From positions 1 to 64,000 of the forward strand of contig CAKNLK010000009.1 in NCBI GenBank assembly GCA_930989535.1: DNA of 64,000 bases, written 5' to 3'. Source of the DNA: an uncultured Clostridia bacterium (lineage in GTDB: Bacteria > Bacillota > Clostridia > Christensenellales > Borkfalkiaceae). The translations under genes were made by a program, and so were the position numbers. Positions within the stretch are counted from its first letter, which is position 1, and each line of letters opens with the position of its first letter. Under the pieces are notes generated by a model. The model did not search any database. It saw only the letters and a list, made by a program, of their open reading frames with translations, and was not told the origin of the DNA. Below are positions 9,347-18,379 of this stretch, one piece after another.

Positions 9347-12300
9347 ATGAAAAAGAAATCTATCCTTGCAATACTCATCGCCGTACTCTGTTTTTCAGCC
9401 GTATGTTTTACGGCGTGTTCGGGCTTTGACGGACAGACGCCGCAGGACATTCTTGAAAATGTCTACGGGGATACGGAATATACCATTTCATTTGTGGCGG
9501 AGGACGCGGACGCGCCCGTCGCCGATATGACGTACACGGCGAAGAATATGCCGACGCTGCCCGTGCCTACAAGGGTGGGGTACGTCTTTTCGGGCTGGTA
9601 TTTCGATTCTGCCTATACAAAGCCGTATTCCGACGGGATATTGTATCTCTATATGCGCGATGTGGTGCTGTATGCAAAGTGGGAGCAGGAAGCGCTCTCA
9701 GCAAACGGCACTTACGATATAGATTACAATGCTGCGATCATGGACGATACTCTCAGTCTCGGCGAACTTGCGGAGGAGTATGGTTACAAAAATTGGGCGG
9801 ACGATATTGTGACGGATGAAACATATATCGAAAAGACGGACGACAGTCTTCTTTTGAAAATTCAATACGACTGCCGTGCGCTCGAACCGCTTTCGCTTTC
9901 CGATTATAAATCGTATGAGGTAACGCTTGCCTCTGCGCTCAACGATTCGGATATTTACATTGCAGATACCGTCGATTCGTACACGGATACGATAAAGACG
10001 CTCTATATAGATATTACGGGTATGGATCTTTCCACGCCTGTCTACTTCTATGTTTCCACGATAAATTGGGAGACGGAAGGGCTTACGGACGAACAGCGCA
10101 TTGCGACGCAGACGACGTATACCGTAGAATTTTCCATTGAAAGACTGATAGGTTTTTCCCGCCCGTTCGAAGATACGTCCGTGCCGCTCGAAGACGGGTA
10201 CTATCTCGTCCGTACCTATATGTCGCAGCTCGATATGTCGGAAACGATGATGGACAGTTTCAACCCCGTCTATTCGTATATCATTGCCGAAGGCGGGAAC
10301 TACACGCTCATAAAACCACTGTATCCCTATTTCGGCATTACGGAATATTATCTGGGCGAACTTCTCGAACCTCTTGCGGCGAACTATTACGACAGAATGG
10401 CTACCTTTATGCCGTGGCAGGTGTGCTACGAGGTCGATATTTCCGATTATGAAGGGCAGACGGGCGTCGAGTCAGATTACTACCCCGAAACATACAATGC
10501 CGGAAGGTATAAAGAGTATTCTGTGGAATTTCATGCCGAAACGGGCAACTGTTACAGTATCATCGACCTCGGCGATAATTTGCAGACTGCGCTCGTGCTT
10601 TCCGGTTCTCCGACCGGGTTTATGGAAGTGGCGGTCGATTTGGGCGAAATGCACACTTTGATGACGATAGATTACGAGCATATCGTAAAGCTGACTTCCA
10701 TTGATTATGAGCCTTTGGAAGGGGACGCCTTTATCGCAGAGGAAGAAATACAGTATTATCCGGGAGATATAGACGATCTGAACGAACGCGGCAAGACGTT
10801 CGACGCGACGGAAGAATACGGTCTTTCCACGCGCATGATCAACTACTTTTTCACGGCAACCGGGCTGAACAGTTCTTATCAGTCGCGGACGGCTTACGAC
10901 AGCCGCATCACCGTTGCTCCTACCTCCTCGACCAACGCGCAGACGGTTGCCGACTCGCGCTACGACATTGCGTATTTCTCGGTTTCGAGCGAGATTTTCG
11001 GGTATGATCCGACAGTCGCTGCCGAAAAGGGAGAAAAACTTTATTACGATTCCATGACGCTTGGCACGTTTACATCCGCCAATATGCGCGAATTTGACGA
11101 GTACCGCCTCGGAAAATCGTATCGGGCGGGGCAGTCGGTCGTGCTTTCCGAGCTGTATGCAGAAAAGGTGGACTCCGACGCCGATTTTAACACTGTAAGC
11201 TGGCAGGCGTACCGGATGGTGAACGGCGAACCCGATTTTTCGCAGCCCGTATCGGTTGACGGTTCTTTCGTTATGGAAGAAAGCGTCGCCATACTGTTCT
11301 CATCGGGCAGTGCGGGGAACAGGCGGATCTCGCTTGTCGAAGCCGTACTGTACGAGGAACCGCAGATAACGGTGGAAGGGAATTGGAGCCTTTCGGCGGG
11401 GAATGAAAATACCTATGTTACGGACGATGCGATCACTTTGGACAGCAGATACGCTTATCCCGTCGTGACTTACACATGGGGAGCAAAAAGCGGGAGCTTT
11501 GTCGGCGATTATTATGACAGCGGAACGTCGGGGCTGAACGATCTGAAAGTCGCGTATTACACGGAAGAAAACGGCGTTTATTATCTGCATGCCGTCTCGC
11601 GTGAAGTGTCGGATTTTACGATGGCGACGGATTACAGACTGGTCGTCTATGAGATCTCCAACATTTACGGAGAAAAGCAATATATTTACTTCGAGTACAG
11701 CGCGAACGGGGTAAACGACACGTTTTTCAGCGTGACGGACGATGAAGCCGGCAACGGCACCATGTACGATTCCGGGACGTTGGAAGAAGATACGAACGGC
11801 GCATTGCTCGGCGCGGCGGCAAGTGCGACGGGGTATCTCAACGCCGAGAATTATCTTGACGAATTGCTGCGAAATTATTATCTGCACACTTCGAGCGGCG
11901 ATTACAGGTTTGCGCTTTCGTCTTATCGGCTGTATCTTGACGGAAATTCGTCGGAATATTCTGCGGATGAGATGACGGAAGGGCTTGCAAAGCAGTTGTG
12001 GCAAAGCATATCCCAAAGCAATTTCGCGGTCCTGACATTGAATTATACGCGCGGCGAACATTCCTTTACGATGCGGTATATTGCCCGCATCACATTCAGC
12101 GGAAACAGGGATTTCCGTTCCGTTGACGAGGAAGATTACTTTACGGGATACGAATACACGTTTATTCGGCCGTATGTATATGATATGGCGGGTAATTCAC
12201 TCGGCGCTCTTACGGTAAGCGCCGCAAAGTATGCTTCGCTTGACAGCAATGAAGTGTTAAATAACGTGCAGTCGGCAAGAGCGGTGCGTTTGTCGCTGTC

Positions 12301-13312
12301 TGGGCAGCAATATTCGATGACCTTTTCGGAAACGGGAAAATACAGACTGACTTATATGTTTTCGATATCGCTTTCATCAACGGAACGAGTTTCGTTTACG
12401 TTGACGCAGGATGTTTATGTGCTGGACGGTCAGGGCGAAGTGTCCGTTACATATGTGACGGATGAAGAGCATCCGTTCTCCGATGAGATCATGCGCGATG
12501 CCGTGGATTACACGTTTGCCGACGGTAGCAAAGGGCATGCCTATACGCAGACGTATAGTTTGTTGCAGGCGATACGATCACTTTCGTCTTCCGATTTTGC
12601 CGCGGGAAGAGATATCTTTTTCGGCTGGTCGATGGAAGAAAACGGTTCGGCTCGCGCAGCGTCCGTTATTTCGGCAGGGTATTCGATCACCGATTTTATT
12701 TCTCGCTTCGGCGACTGCGATCCTGTCGTTTATGCGATATGGGATCCGGGTATTACTGTTACTGCAGAAGCGAACGGACAGACTCAGCAAAGGACGCTTT
12801 ATATGAATTCGAGCGGCGTTTACGTCGTCGATTTCAGCAGTTTTCAGGCGTTGGCTCCAAGCGGCTATAATTTCGTCGGTTGGACGGGAGGGTTCCTCGG
12901 TCAGTCTATCGTAACGGGCAGATATACGATTGACGCCGTGGATTATGATGATCCCGATCTTGCAGAATACCTGACGATTACGGCGGAGTTCAGAGAACGT
13001 CTGCTTGTAAGCTATTCCATTGACAGTCAGTATTCCAACAGTTTCTTCCTGCGTGAAGAGGTGAATGACGGATACTATGTTTCCGGCGTAAAAACACCCG
13101 TTGCGAAAGACGGATATACCTTCGTCGGTTGGCATATTGCCGTAGTGAATGCTGACGGAACAATCACGGGTATAGGAGAAATCTTTGACCTCGCAAATGA
13201 TACTGTGGATTCTGAACTTTGTAACAGCACGGGTACGGCGATCGGAAGTACCTATAAGATGTTACAGCTCGTCGCCGTGTTCGAGGATGCGGAGGGGAAT
13301 GAAGTATGGTAA
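9347..13312 (+). CDS. Giant surface lipoprotein with InlB-like repeats at both ends
   Basis: This 1321-residue protein begins with a lipoprotein signal ending in FTAC (Cys23). An InlB-like repeat lies near residue 80 (GYVFSGWYFDSAYTKPY). Related repeats return at the C-terminus (GYNFVGWTGG, GYTFVGWHIA). The roughly 1000 residues between are rich in acidic and aromatic residues and show no family I recognise. The Shine-Dalgarno site is poor because a terminator sits directly upstream. The stop overlaps the start of the NEAT-like gene by seven bases, so the two products are probably made together. Localisation on the outer membrane face is clear from the lipobox; function is unknown. Confidence 0.83.
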   Translation: MKKKSILAILIAVLCFSAVCFTACSGFDGQTPQDILENVYGDTEYTISFVAEDADAPVADMTYTAKNMPTLPVPTRVGYVFSGWYFDSAYTKPYSDGILYLYMRDVVLYAKWEQEALSANGTYDIDYNAAIMDDTLSLGELAEEYGYKNWADDIVTDETYIEKTDDSLLLKIQYDCRALEPLSLSDYKSYEVTLASALNDSDIYIADTVDSYTDTIKTLYIDITGMDLSTPVYFYVSTINWETEGLTDEQRIATQTTYTVEFSIERLIGFSRPFEDTSVPLEDGYYLVRTYMSQLDMSETMMDSFNPVYSYIIAEGGNYTLIKPLYPYFGITEYYLGELLEPLAANYYDRMATFMPWQVCYEVDISDYEGQTGVESDYYPETYNAGRYKEYSVEFHAETGNCYSIIDLGDNLQTALVLSGSPTGFMEVAVDLGEMHTLMTIDYEHIVKLTSIDYEPLEGDAFIAEEEIQYYPGDIDDLNERGKTFDATEEYGLSTRMINYFFTATGLNSSYQSRTAYDSRITVAPTSSTNAQTVADSRYDIAYFSVSSEIFGYDPTVAAEKGEKLYYDSMTLGTFTSANMREFDEYRLGKSYRAGQSVVLSELYAEKVDSDADFNTVSWQAYRMVNGEPDFSQPVSVDGSFVMEESVAILFSSGSAGNRRISLVEAVLYEEPQITVEGNWSLSAGNENTYVTDDAITLDSRYAYPVVTYTWGAKSGSFVGDYYDSGTSGLNDLKVAYYTEENGVYYLHAVSREVSDFTMATDYRLVVYEISNIYGEKQYIYFEYSANGVNDTFFSVTDDEAGNGTMYDSGTLEEDTNGALLGAAASATGYLNAENYLDELLRNYYLHTSSGDYRFALSSYRLYLDGNSSEYSADEMTEGLAKQLWQSISQSNFAVLTLNYTRGEHSFTMRYIARITFSGNRDFRSVDEEDYFTGYEYTFIRPYVYDMAGNSLGALTVSAAKYASLDSNEVLNNVQSARAVRLSLSGQQYSMTFSETGKYRLTYMFSISLSSTERVSFTLTQDVYVLDGQGEVSVTYVTDEEHPFSDEIMRDAVDYTFADGSKGHAYTQTYSLLQAIRSLSSSDFAAGRDIFFGWSMEENGSARAASVISAGYSITDFISRFGDCDPVVYAIWDPGITVTAEANGQTQQRTLYMNSSGVYVVDFSSFQALAPSGYNFVGWTGGFLGQSIVTGRYTIDAVDYDDPDLAEYLTITAEFRERLLVSYSIDSQYSNSFFLREEVNDGYYVSGVKTPVAKDGYTFVGWHIAVVNADGTITGIGEIFDLANDTVDSELCNSTGTAIGSTYKMLQLVAVFEDAEGNEVW

Positions 13313-14589
13313 AGAAGAGGAATAAACTCATCGCGTTTTTCGTCGCAATGTTTATATGCCTTATAACGCTTGCCGCTCTTATGGGCGGCGGGCTTACGGC
13401 ATATGCGGAAAGTCCCGTTTCAAGTTCGGACGGCACATATTCCGTTCCCGTCAATTTAGACGGCCTTGCAATGGGTGCGGATAATTTTTCGCCCTCGGCA
13501 ACCGTCGAAAAGAGCGGCAAAAACTACTACATGACCTTCGGGCACAGCTCGTCCATATCGGACATGGTGTTGGAAAGCGGGAGTATGCAGACGGGTTACA
13601 CCGTGCGGACGGCGAACGGCTGGACGTATTACACCTATACCATGTCCGCCGAGCGTTTGCAAAGCAGTCTTTCCTTCACGGCGTATATCGTACCTATGAG
13701 CATGACGGTGGATTTTTCCATCACTCTGAATTTGGCTGCCGGAACGCGCATGGGAGATTACGTTGACGTCGGCGAACGCCCCGCGGAATACGTTCCCGTG
13801 ATCGAAACGAGCGCGGGCGCGGAGTACGAAGCGGCGCGGGGAACGGTGTTTCCCATCCCGTCCGCCACGGCCACGCTGGGGAGCGAGAACCTTGACGTGA
13901 GTATTTCGGCGTATTATGTTCAGGGCGGCGAGCGGACGGATGTGGCAATTACGAACAATTCCATAACGCTTGAAAACGTAGGGGAGTATCACGTCGTGTA
14001 CCGCGCGGAAAGCGGTACCTATCTCACCAACCTCGGCAATCCGTCCTATACCGAATACGACGTAAAGATCACATCCTCCGCGGGCGGCAGCACGCTTGCA
14101 AGGGTGGAAGATCCGAACGGTGTATTGCCGGAAGGCACGTCAATCCTTCCGAGCCGCATAACGGCGGGAACGCTTTACGAGCAGGCGGCGGAAAAGATGA
14201 AAAGCATAGCGGACAACTTTGAGGTGTTCGGCGTTTCACTCGTCGGCACGGACGGAACGCAGGTAATGCCGGGCGGGAATATCACGCTGTACTTGCAGGC
14301 AAACATGACTTACGACCGCAACGAAGTCGTTGTCTATCACATGGCGGAGGACGGCGCGCTTACCGAACTTTCCGCAGACGGCTATGGGCGGTATGTGAAG
14401 TTTGATACGGATAGGACGGGCACTTTCATCGTCTGTATTCCCGGCGTGGCATTCGCCATGCCGATGTGGGGGTATGCCGTGATCCTCGTCGCATGCGTGC
14501 TTGTGGTTGCGGCGGCTGTAATGGTTACGGTCATACTTGTCCGCAGAAAGAAGAAAGCCAAGAAATTGCAAGAGAATGCTATCGAATAA
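13306..14589 (+). CDS. Membrane-anchored protein with NEAT-like domain
   Basis: The 427-residue protein has a signal peptide, cleaved near AYA-ES. A beta-rich domain at about residues 40-145 follows the NEAT pattern (GTYSVPVNL, FSPSATVEKSGKNYYMTF, a helix-like SSSISDM, then YTYTMSAERL and VDFSITLNL). An Ig-like segment follows. The C-terminus has one membrane helix and a basic tail, so the protein is anchored without a sortase motif. NEAT domains bind heme or hemoproteins in Gram-positive surfaces. Here the YxxxY heme ligands of the last strand are missing, so heme binding is not assured. It overlaps the giant lipoprotein gene by seven bases. Confidence 0.68.
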   Translation: MVKKRNKLIAFFVAMFICLITLAALMGGGLTAYAESPVSSSDGTYSVPVNLDGLAMGADNFSPSATVEKSGKNYYMTFGHSSSISDMVLESGSMQTGYTVRTANGWTYYTYTMSAERLQSSLSFTAYIVPMSMTVDFSITLNLAAGTRMGDYVDVGERPAEYVPVIETSAGAEYEAARGTVFPIPSATATLGSENLDVSISAYYVQGGERTDVAITNNSITLENVGEYHVVYRAESGTYLTNLGNPSYTEYDVKITSSAGGSTLARVEDPNGVLPEGTSILPSRITAGTLYEQAAEKMKSIADNFEVFGVSLVGTDGTQVMPGGNITLYLQANMTYDRNEVVVYHMAEDGALTELSADGYGRYVKFDTDRTGTFIVCIPGVAFAMPMWGYAVILVACVLVVAAAVMVTVILVRRKKKAKKLQENAIE

Positions 14590-14601
14590 ATTAAATTTGA
14601 G

Positions 14602-14628
14602 GGCGGGATGAAACAACGTCCCGCCTTT
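14602..14628 (+). terminator. Short hairpin after NEAT-like gene
   Basis: Stem GGCGGGA/TCCCGCC (14602-14608 with 14619-14625) is followed by only three T, so termination is probably partial. Confidence 0.5.
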
Positions 14629-14653
14629 CAGATTGCAAAGGATAATGGGAAAA

Positions 14654-15049
14654 ATGCTGCACAATGAGTCAATGGAAATGTATCTGGAAACAATTTTGCG
14701 GCTCTGTAAATCCAACGAAAAAGTCAGGGCAGTGGATATTGCGAATCAAATGCGGATTTCCAAAGTATCGGTTTGTCATGCAATCAAGAATTTGCAAGCA
14801 AAGGACTATGTGACTTACGAATCGCGGTTGATCAGACTTACGAAAAAAGGTAGGATTTTGGCCGAAGAGATCTATGAACGCCATTGTGAACTTACGAAAC
14901 TACTGATAAGTTTAGGGGTTGATTCGGCTACGGCCGAGCAGGATGCCTGCCGTATAGAACATTGCATATCGCAAGAAACGTTTAATGCCGTCAAAAGGTA
15001 TAATGGAGGGCAAATAAATTATGCCGAGAGCAAACGAGCAGAAAATTAA
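14654..15049 (+). CDS. DtxR-family iron-dependent repressor, short form
   Basis: The protein is 131 residues from ATG 14654; ATG 14645 is also possible, and AAAGGA at 14637 fits the later start better. The winged helix spans roughly residues 5-65 (VDIANQMRISKVSVCHAIKNL, then LTKKGRILAEE). The dimer domain carries the DtxR ligand pattern: Met in SMEMYLETI, His in ERHCEL, and Cys, Glu and His in DACRIEHCIS. These match the Met-Cys-Glu-His primary site of iron-responsive DtxR rather than the Asp-containing MntR site. There is no C-terminal SH3 domain. It probably controls iron-responsive genes nearby, including the NEAT-like locus (inference). It overlaps the WYL gene by 29 bases. Confidence 0.85.
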   Translation: MLHNESMEMYLETILRLCKSNEKVRAVDIANQMRISKVSVCHAIKNLQAKDYVTYESRLIRLTKKGRILAEEIYERHCELTKLLISLGVDSATAEQDACRIEHCISQETFNAVKRYNGGQINYAESKRAEN

Positions 15050-15659
15050 ACTCCTTGTGCTGTATGATATTTTACAGCGGGAAACAGACGAGGAACATCC
15101 ACTGTCAACGAATGAGATTATCGAGCGGCTATCTGCGCGCGGAATAGAGGTGTCCCGTAAAATATTGCCCGGTGATATAGCGTTACTCAACAAGTATGGA
15201 TTTGAGATACTGTCATACAAGAAAAAAAGCCACTACTATTATGTAGCGTACAGACCGTTTGATATAGCAGAGTTGAAAGTGCTTATAGATGCTGTTCAGG
15301 CAGCAACGTTCATATCCGAATCCAAGACGGAAGGGCTTGTAAACCGACTTGCAAGCATGGCTGGAGAAAAACAAGCGGAGAAATTAAAACAAAATTTTAT
15401 CTGTTACGATACGGTCAAGAAAGACAGCAAATATATTTTTTATTACATAGACGAAATTGAGCGAGCAATAGCACAAGGGAATAAAATCTCTTTTTGCTAC
15501 TGTTATCTGACCTATAAAGCGGAGCGCAAATATCGGAAAGACGGACAGAGATATATAGTGAATCCGCTTGCGCTCGTATTTAGCCGCGAGAATTATTATG
15601 TCGTATGTTATGACAATAATCATAAAGGATGTGCTAATTACAGGATAGACCGCATATAA
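15021..15659 (+). CDS. WYL-domain transcriptional regulator, C-terminally truncated
   Basis: The 212-residue protein has an N-terminal winged helix (LSTNEIIERLSARGIEVSRK) and the beginning of a WYL domain (RYIVNPLALVFSRENYYVVCY ... YRIDRI). Full WYL regulators are about 300 residues. This one stops directly after YRIDRI, losing the C-terminal extension. GGAGGG lies upstream of ATG 15021. The truncation coincides with the left side of the decayed mobile element, so it may mark an insertion or deletion edge. WYL proteins sense ligands, often nucleic-acid related, and regulate stress or defence genes. Whether this shortened form works is unclear. Confidence 0.72.
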   Translation: MPRANEQKIKLLVLYDILQRETDEEHPLSTNEIIERLSARGIEVSRKILPGDIALLNKYGFEILSYKKKSHYYYVAYRPFDIAELKVLIDAVQAATFISESKTEGLVNRLASMAGEKQAEKLKQNFICYDTVKKDSKYIFYYIDEIERAIAQGNKISFCYCYLTYKAERKYRKDGQRYIVNPLALVFSRENYYVVCYDNNHKGCANYRIDRI

Positions 15660-15685
15660 TCACCCCTTAAATTAAGGAAATATAG

Positions 15686-15740
15686 GCCTGACAAATAGAA
15701 TCCGAGTAAGATAAACGGATTTTATTTGTCGGGCTTTTTT
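15686..15740 (+). terminator. Strong intrinsic terminator
   Basis: A long stem (15686-15704 with 15716-15734; GCCTGACAAATA pairs with TATTTGTCGGGC, one mismatch) runs into six T, then more T-rich sequence. Confidence 0.8.
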
Positions 15741-15864
15741 ATTTTTCCGAAAAATAACTCCGTCTGCTTGCGCCCGGATTCTTCCGCAGTCAGGCGTTTT
15801 TTTGTTGTTACGGGCGAGATCCGTCCGATTGCGATTTCAAAAAAATCGAATCGGAGGATTTCAA

Positions 15865-16274
15865 ATGAAACGTATTTATTTTAAGGACGGGGAAGGGAAA
15901 ACGGTATATGTTGAGGTTTCTGACAAGGTCGCGGAAACATATATGGAGGTCAAACGTGAGGCTTGGCGCAATGATTCTTATGAGGAGTATCATACCACAT
16001 CGCTTGATGCAATTCAGGAGTCCGGACTTGAATTTGCGGACGAAGGAGCAGATATAGAGGCTGGCATGATTTCTCGTGAAGATGCAGCCGAACGAAAACA
16101 AATGCTTGTAACCCTGAAAAGTGCAATACCTCACCTGACGCCTTTACAACAAAGGACACATTAAAGAAAATCTTTGTATTGAACATGTCGCAGGCAGAAA
16201 TTGCAAGGGAAGAGGGTGTTTCCGAACAGGCTATATCCGACAGGGTAGCGGGATATTTGATGCACGCGGTTTGA
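15865..16274 (+). pseudogene. Sigma-70-like factor of a mobile element, frameshifted
   Basis: GGAGG precedes ATG 15865. The first frame encodes MKRIYFKDGEGKTVYVEV, typical of the short sigma factors of conjugative elements, and stops at 16164 after HLTPLQQRTH. The family sequence continues in another frame from about 16164 (KKIFVLNMSQAEIAREEGVS), giving the region-4 helix-turn-helix, and stops at 16272. A frameshift near 16150-16165 therefore breaks the gene. The end (after ISDRVA) is also non-native and runs into a relaxase fragment. The product is almost certainly non-functional. Confidence 0.75.
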
Positions 16275-16777
16275 TGAAGAAATCGCAAATCAAGGAATTG
16301 CGTACATTACTTCGTTCCACGGACAGCAATATTTGGCACGCAGTCATCAGTTTTACGGAGAATTTCGGGAATAAATACATGACTTCGTACAAGGACGCAT
16401 TGGAACTTTTGCGCTTGGAACTCCCGAAGTTCTTTAAGAACATAGGTATAGCGTCGGACAATGTGGTGTGGTATGCGGGGCTTCACGAAAATACAGACAA
16501 TCAACACATTCATCTCGGTTTTTTTGAGAAGGAGCCGCGCTTTCGCAGAGAAAACAGCCCAGAACTTCGATACCGCTTTGGTACAATCCCGCAAGGGGCT
16601 CTCAATGCGTTTCGCATAGCTATTGAGGAACGCTTGACTGATGCGAACTTTGACTTAAAGCGTAGCAGGGCATATTGCTTGACGACGGGAACACGCATAC
16701 CGTTTACGACGGTGCGGAGTACATCCCGGTTGCCTGCGGAAAGACATCGGTGGATTTGCATTCGATTGCTGTTTTGA
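16250..16777 (+). pseudogene. MobL/MobP-type relaxase, internal fragment
   Basis: In this frame the sequence runs from GIFDARGLMKKSQIKEL through IWHAVISFTENFG to WYAGLHENTDNQHIHLGFFE. The last part contains the His-x-His metal motif of relaxases that nick oriT. Both ends are missing. The N-terminal part of the relaxase is replaced by sigma-factor sequence near 16250. Homology ends near 16664 (LTDANFDLKR), after which the frame runs through unrelated sequence to 16777. The conjugative function is lost. The family call rests on motif recognition only. Confidence 0.72.
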
Positions 16778-16983
16778 AGAAGATCTGTTCTCCTGCGCAG
16801 CAGTTTGTCTTTGTTCAGGATTTTGTAAAACGAGAAAACGGCGAGTATTGCGGGGATATTATAGAGAAAACGGCAGATTTTTTCGATGCGGCGGAACTGT
16901 TTGAGGGACTGACAGGCAGAAGAATTGAAGAGGCAACACCGGCAAATTGTGTGATACACGGCAAAGGTGAGGCGGAGATGTAA
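16666..16983 (+). pseudogene. 3' fragment of an unidentified element gene
   Basis: The frame opens only after a TAG at 16663 and gives about 105 residues (from ILLDDGNTHTVYDGAEYIP to HGKGEAEM). No Shine-Dalgarno site or good start codon precedes it. It begins exactly where relaxase homology ends, so it is best read as the 3' end of another element gene brought there by a deletion. I do not recognise the family. Confidence 0.5.
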
Positions 16984-16997
16984 ATAATATAAACAAT

Positions 16998-17024
16998 CAG
17001 CGCCCCGCAAAAAGCGAGGCGCTG
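16998..17024. terminator. Hairpin between convergent genes
   Basis: Stem CAGCGCC/GGCGCTG with an inner CGC/GCG pairing around an AAAAA loop lies between the rightward element fragment and the leftward ATPase gene. T-runs are weak on both strands. Confidence 0.5.
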
Positions 17025-17032
17025 TGGATACG

Positions 17033-18253
17033 CTAAATAAAACGAAAGGGGATAATTTTCAGGTTTTGTCCCAAAGGCAAAAGATCTTCGGCGTTGCAGA
17101 TAATACCGCCTTCGGATACTTCGAGGGAGGGAAAGAAAGTGGAGAGCGTTCCGAAATGCTTTGCGTCTTTTACGTTGGGAGAAGAAGTCTTTTTGATTTC
17201 TATCGGATACAATTTTCCGTCGCGGTAAAACAACAAGTCAACTTCCTGCCCGTCGGTATTGCGGAAGAAATACAAATCGGGTTCCTTGCCGGCGTTATAG
17301 TACGATTTCAGTATTTCGCTCACGATAAAGGTTTCATAAATGCTGCCCGCCATTGCGCCGTTTGCAAGCGTCTCCGGTGTCAGCCAGCGGCAGAGATAGC
17401 AAACAAGGCCCGTGTCCGTAAAATATACTTTTGGCGTCTTGATTATGCGTTTATTGATGTTCAGGGAGAACGGCTGCAAAAGATAGATAATGTTGGACGC
17501 TTGCAGAATAGAGAGCCAGCGCTTTACCGTTTTGCTGTCAACGCCGACATCCCGTGCGAGAGAGGCGGCGTTCAACAATTCTCCCGTTCGGCTTGCAAGG
17601 GCGGTCATAAACTGTGTAAATGCGAGAGTATCGCCTACGGAGCCGAGCTGCTTGACGTCGCGTTCTATATAGGTATCTACATAGGCTGCATAGTATTGTT
17701 CCCAATCCATGTTTTCGTTCGAGTATAGTTCCGGCATGCTGCCGCGATGGATCCTTTCCCATAGATTTTGAATGGACGGAGCCATCTTCGGACGGCGTTC
17801 AAGGAGATAATCCGATGTGGGCAGAAAAGGACGGTCGAACGGATCTTCGTAGATTTCCCTGTCGGAAAGTCCGAGCATATCGACAATGCCGATTCGCCCC
17901 GCAAGGCTTTCGCTTACACCTTTCATGAGCGCGTATTTTTGTGAACCCGTAAGAATATACATTCCGGCCCTGCGGTCAGAGTCGATCATGTATTTCAGCA
18001 CCGAAAAACATTCGGGTGCGCGCTGCACCTCGTCAAGGATGAGCGGAGAGCCGTGCAGTTTGAAAAATTCGACGGGATCTTGTCTTAAACTCAATAGTTG
18101 CAGCGGGTTATCCAGCGTGACGTTCGGAATGTTTTTGAATCTGTTGAGAAGAAGCGTGCTTTTCCCGACCTGCCGCGGCCCTGTAATCAGCACGGCGGGG
18201 AAAGCCGCAAAAGATTTTTCGATTGTCTTTTCTATGTGCCTTGCAATGTACAT
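17033..18253 (-). CDS. AAA ATPase with DUF4143 domain
   Basis: The 406-residue protein begins with an AAA_14 module: Walker A ITGPRQVGKST near residue 24, Walker B PLILDEVQ near residue 72 and sensor ILTGSQKY. A winged-helix-like segment (LASRTGELLNAASLARDVGVDSKTVKRW) leads into the DUF4143 domain, which ends in a nuclease-like EVDLLFYRDGKLYPIEIKKT motif (a D-x-E-x-K pattern). Family members are widespread and genomically mobile; their cellular role is not established. AGGTGAG precedes the start. A consensus sigma-A promoter lies upstream at 18293-18321. It is the only clearly intact gene inside the decayed element, oriented against it, and may be cargo. Confidence 0.85.
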   Translation of the reverse strand: MYIARHIEKTIEKSFAAFPAVLITGPRQVGKSTLLLNRFKNIPNVTLDNPLQLLSLRQDPVEFFKLHGSPLILDEVQRAPECFSVLKYMIDSDRRAGMYILTGSQKYALMKGVSESLAGRIGIVDMLGLSDREIYEDPFDRPFLPTSDYLLERRPKMAPSIQNLWERIHRGSMPELYSNENMDWEQYYAAYVDTYIERDVKQLGSVGDTLAFTQFMTALASRTGELLNAASLARDVGVDSKTVKRWLSILQASNIIYLLQPFSLNINKRIIKTPKVYFTDTGLVCYLCRWLTPETLANGAMAGSIYETFIVSEILKSYYNAGKEPDLYFFRNTDGQEVDLLFYRDGKLYPIEIKKTSSPNVKDAKHFGTLSTFFPSLEVSEGGIICNAEDLLPLGQNLKIIPFRFI

Positions 18254-18292
18254 AGCTCACCTCATATTTCCGTTGATTTGGAATACAACTCC

Positions 18293-18321
18293 ATTATAAC
18301 GGATAAATATGTGTTTGTCAA
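18293..18321 (-). promoter_or_regulatory. Consensus sigma-A promoter for the DUF4143 ATPase
   Basis: On the minus strand, TTGACA (18321-18316), a 17-base spacer and TATAAT (18298-18293) match the consensus perfectly. The predicted start is about 30 bases before the ATPase ATG. Confidence 0.85.
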
Positions 18322-18379
18322 GAGAAATATGGATTTGACTGCTGAACGATTGTTGCAAATAATGTCGAAGGAGAAAAAG

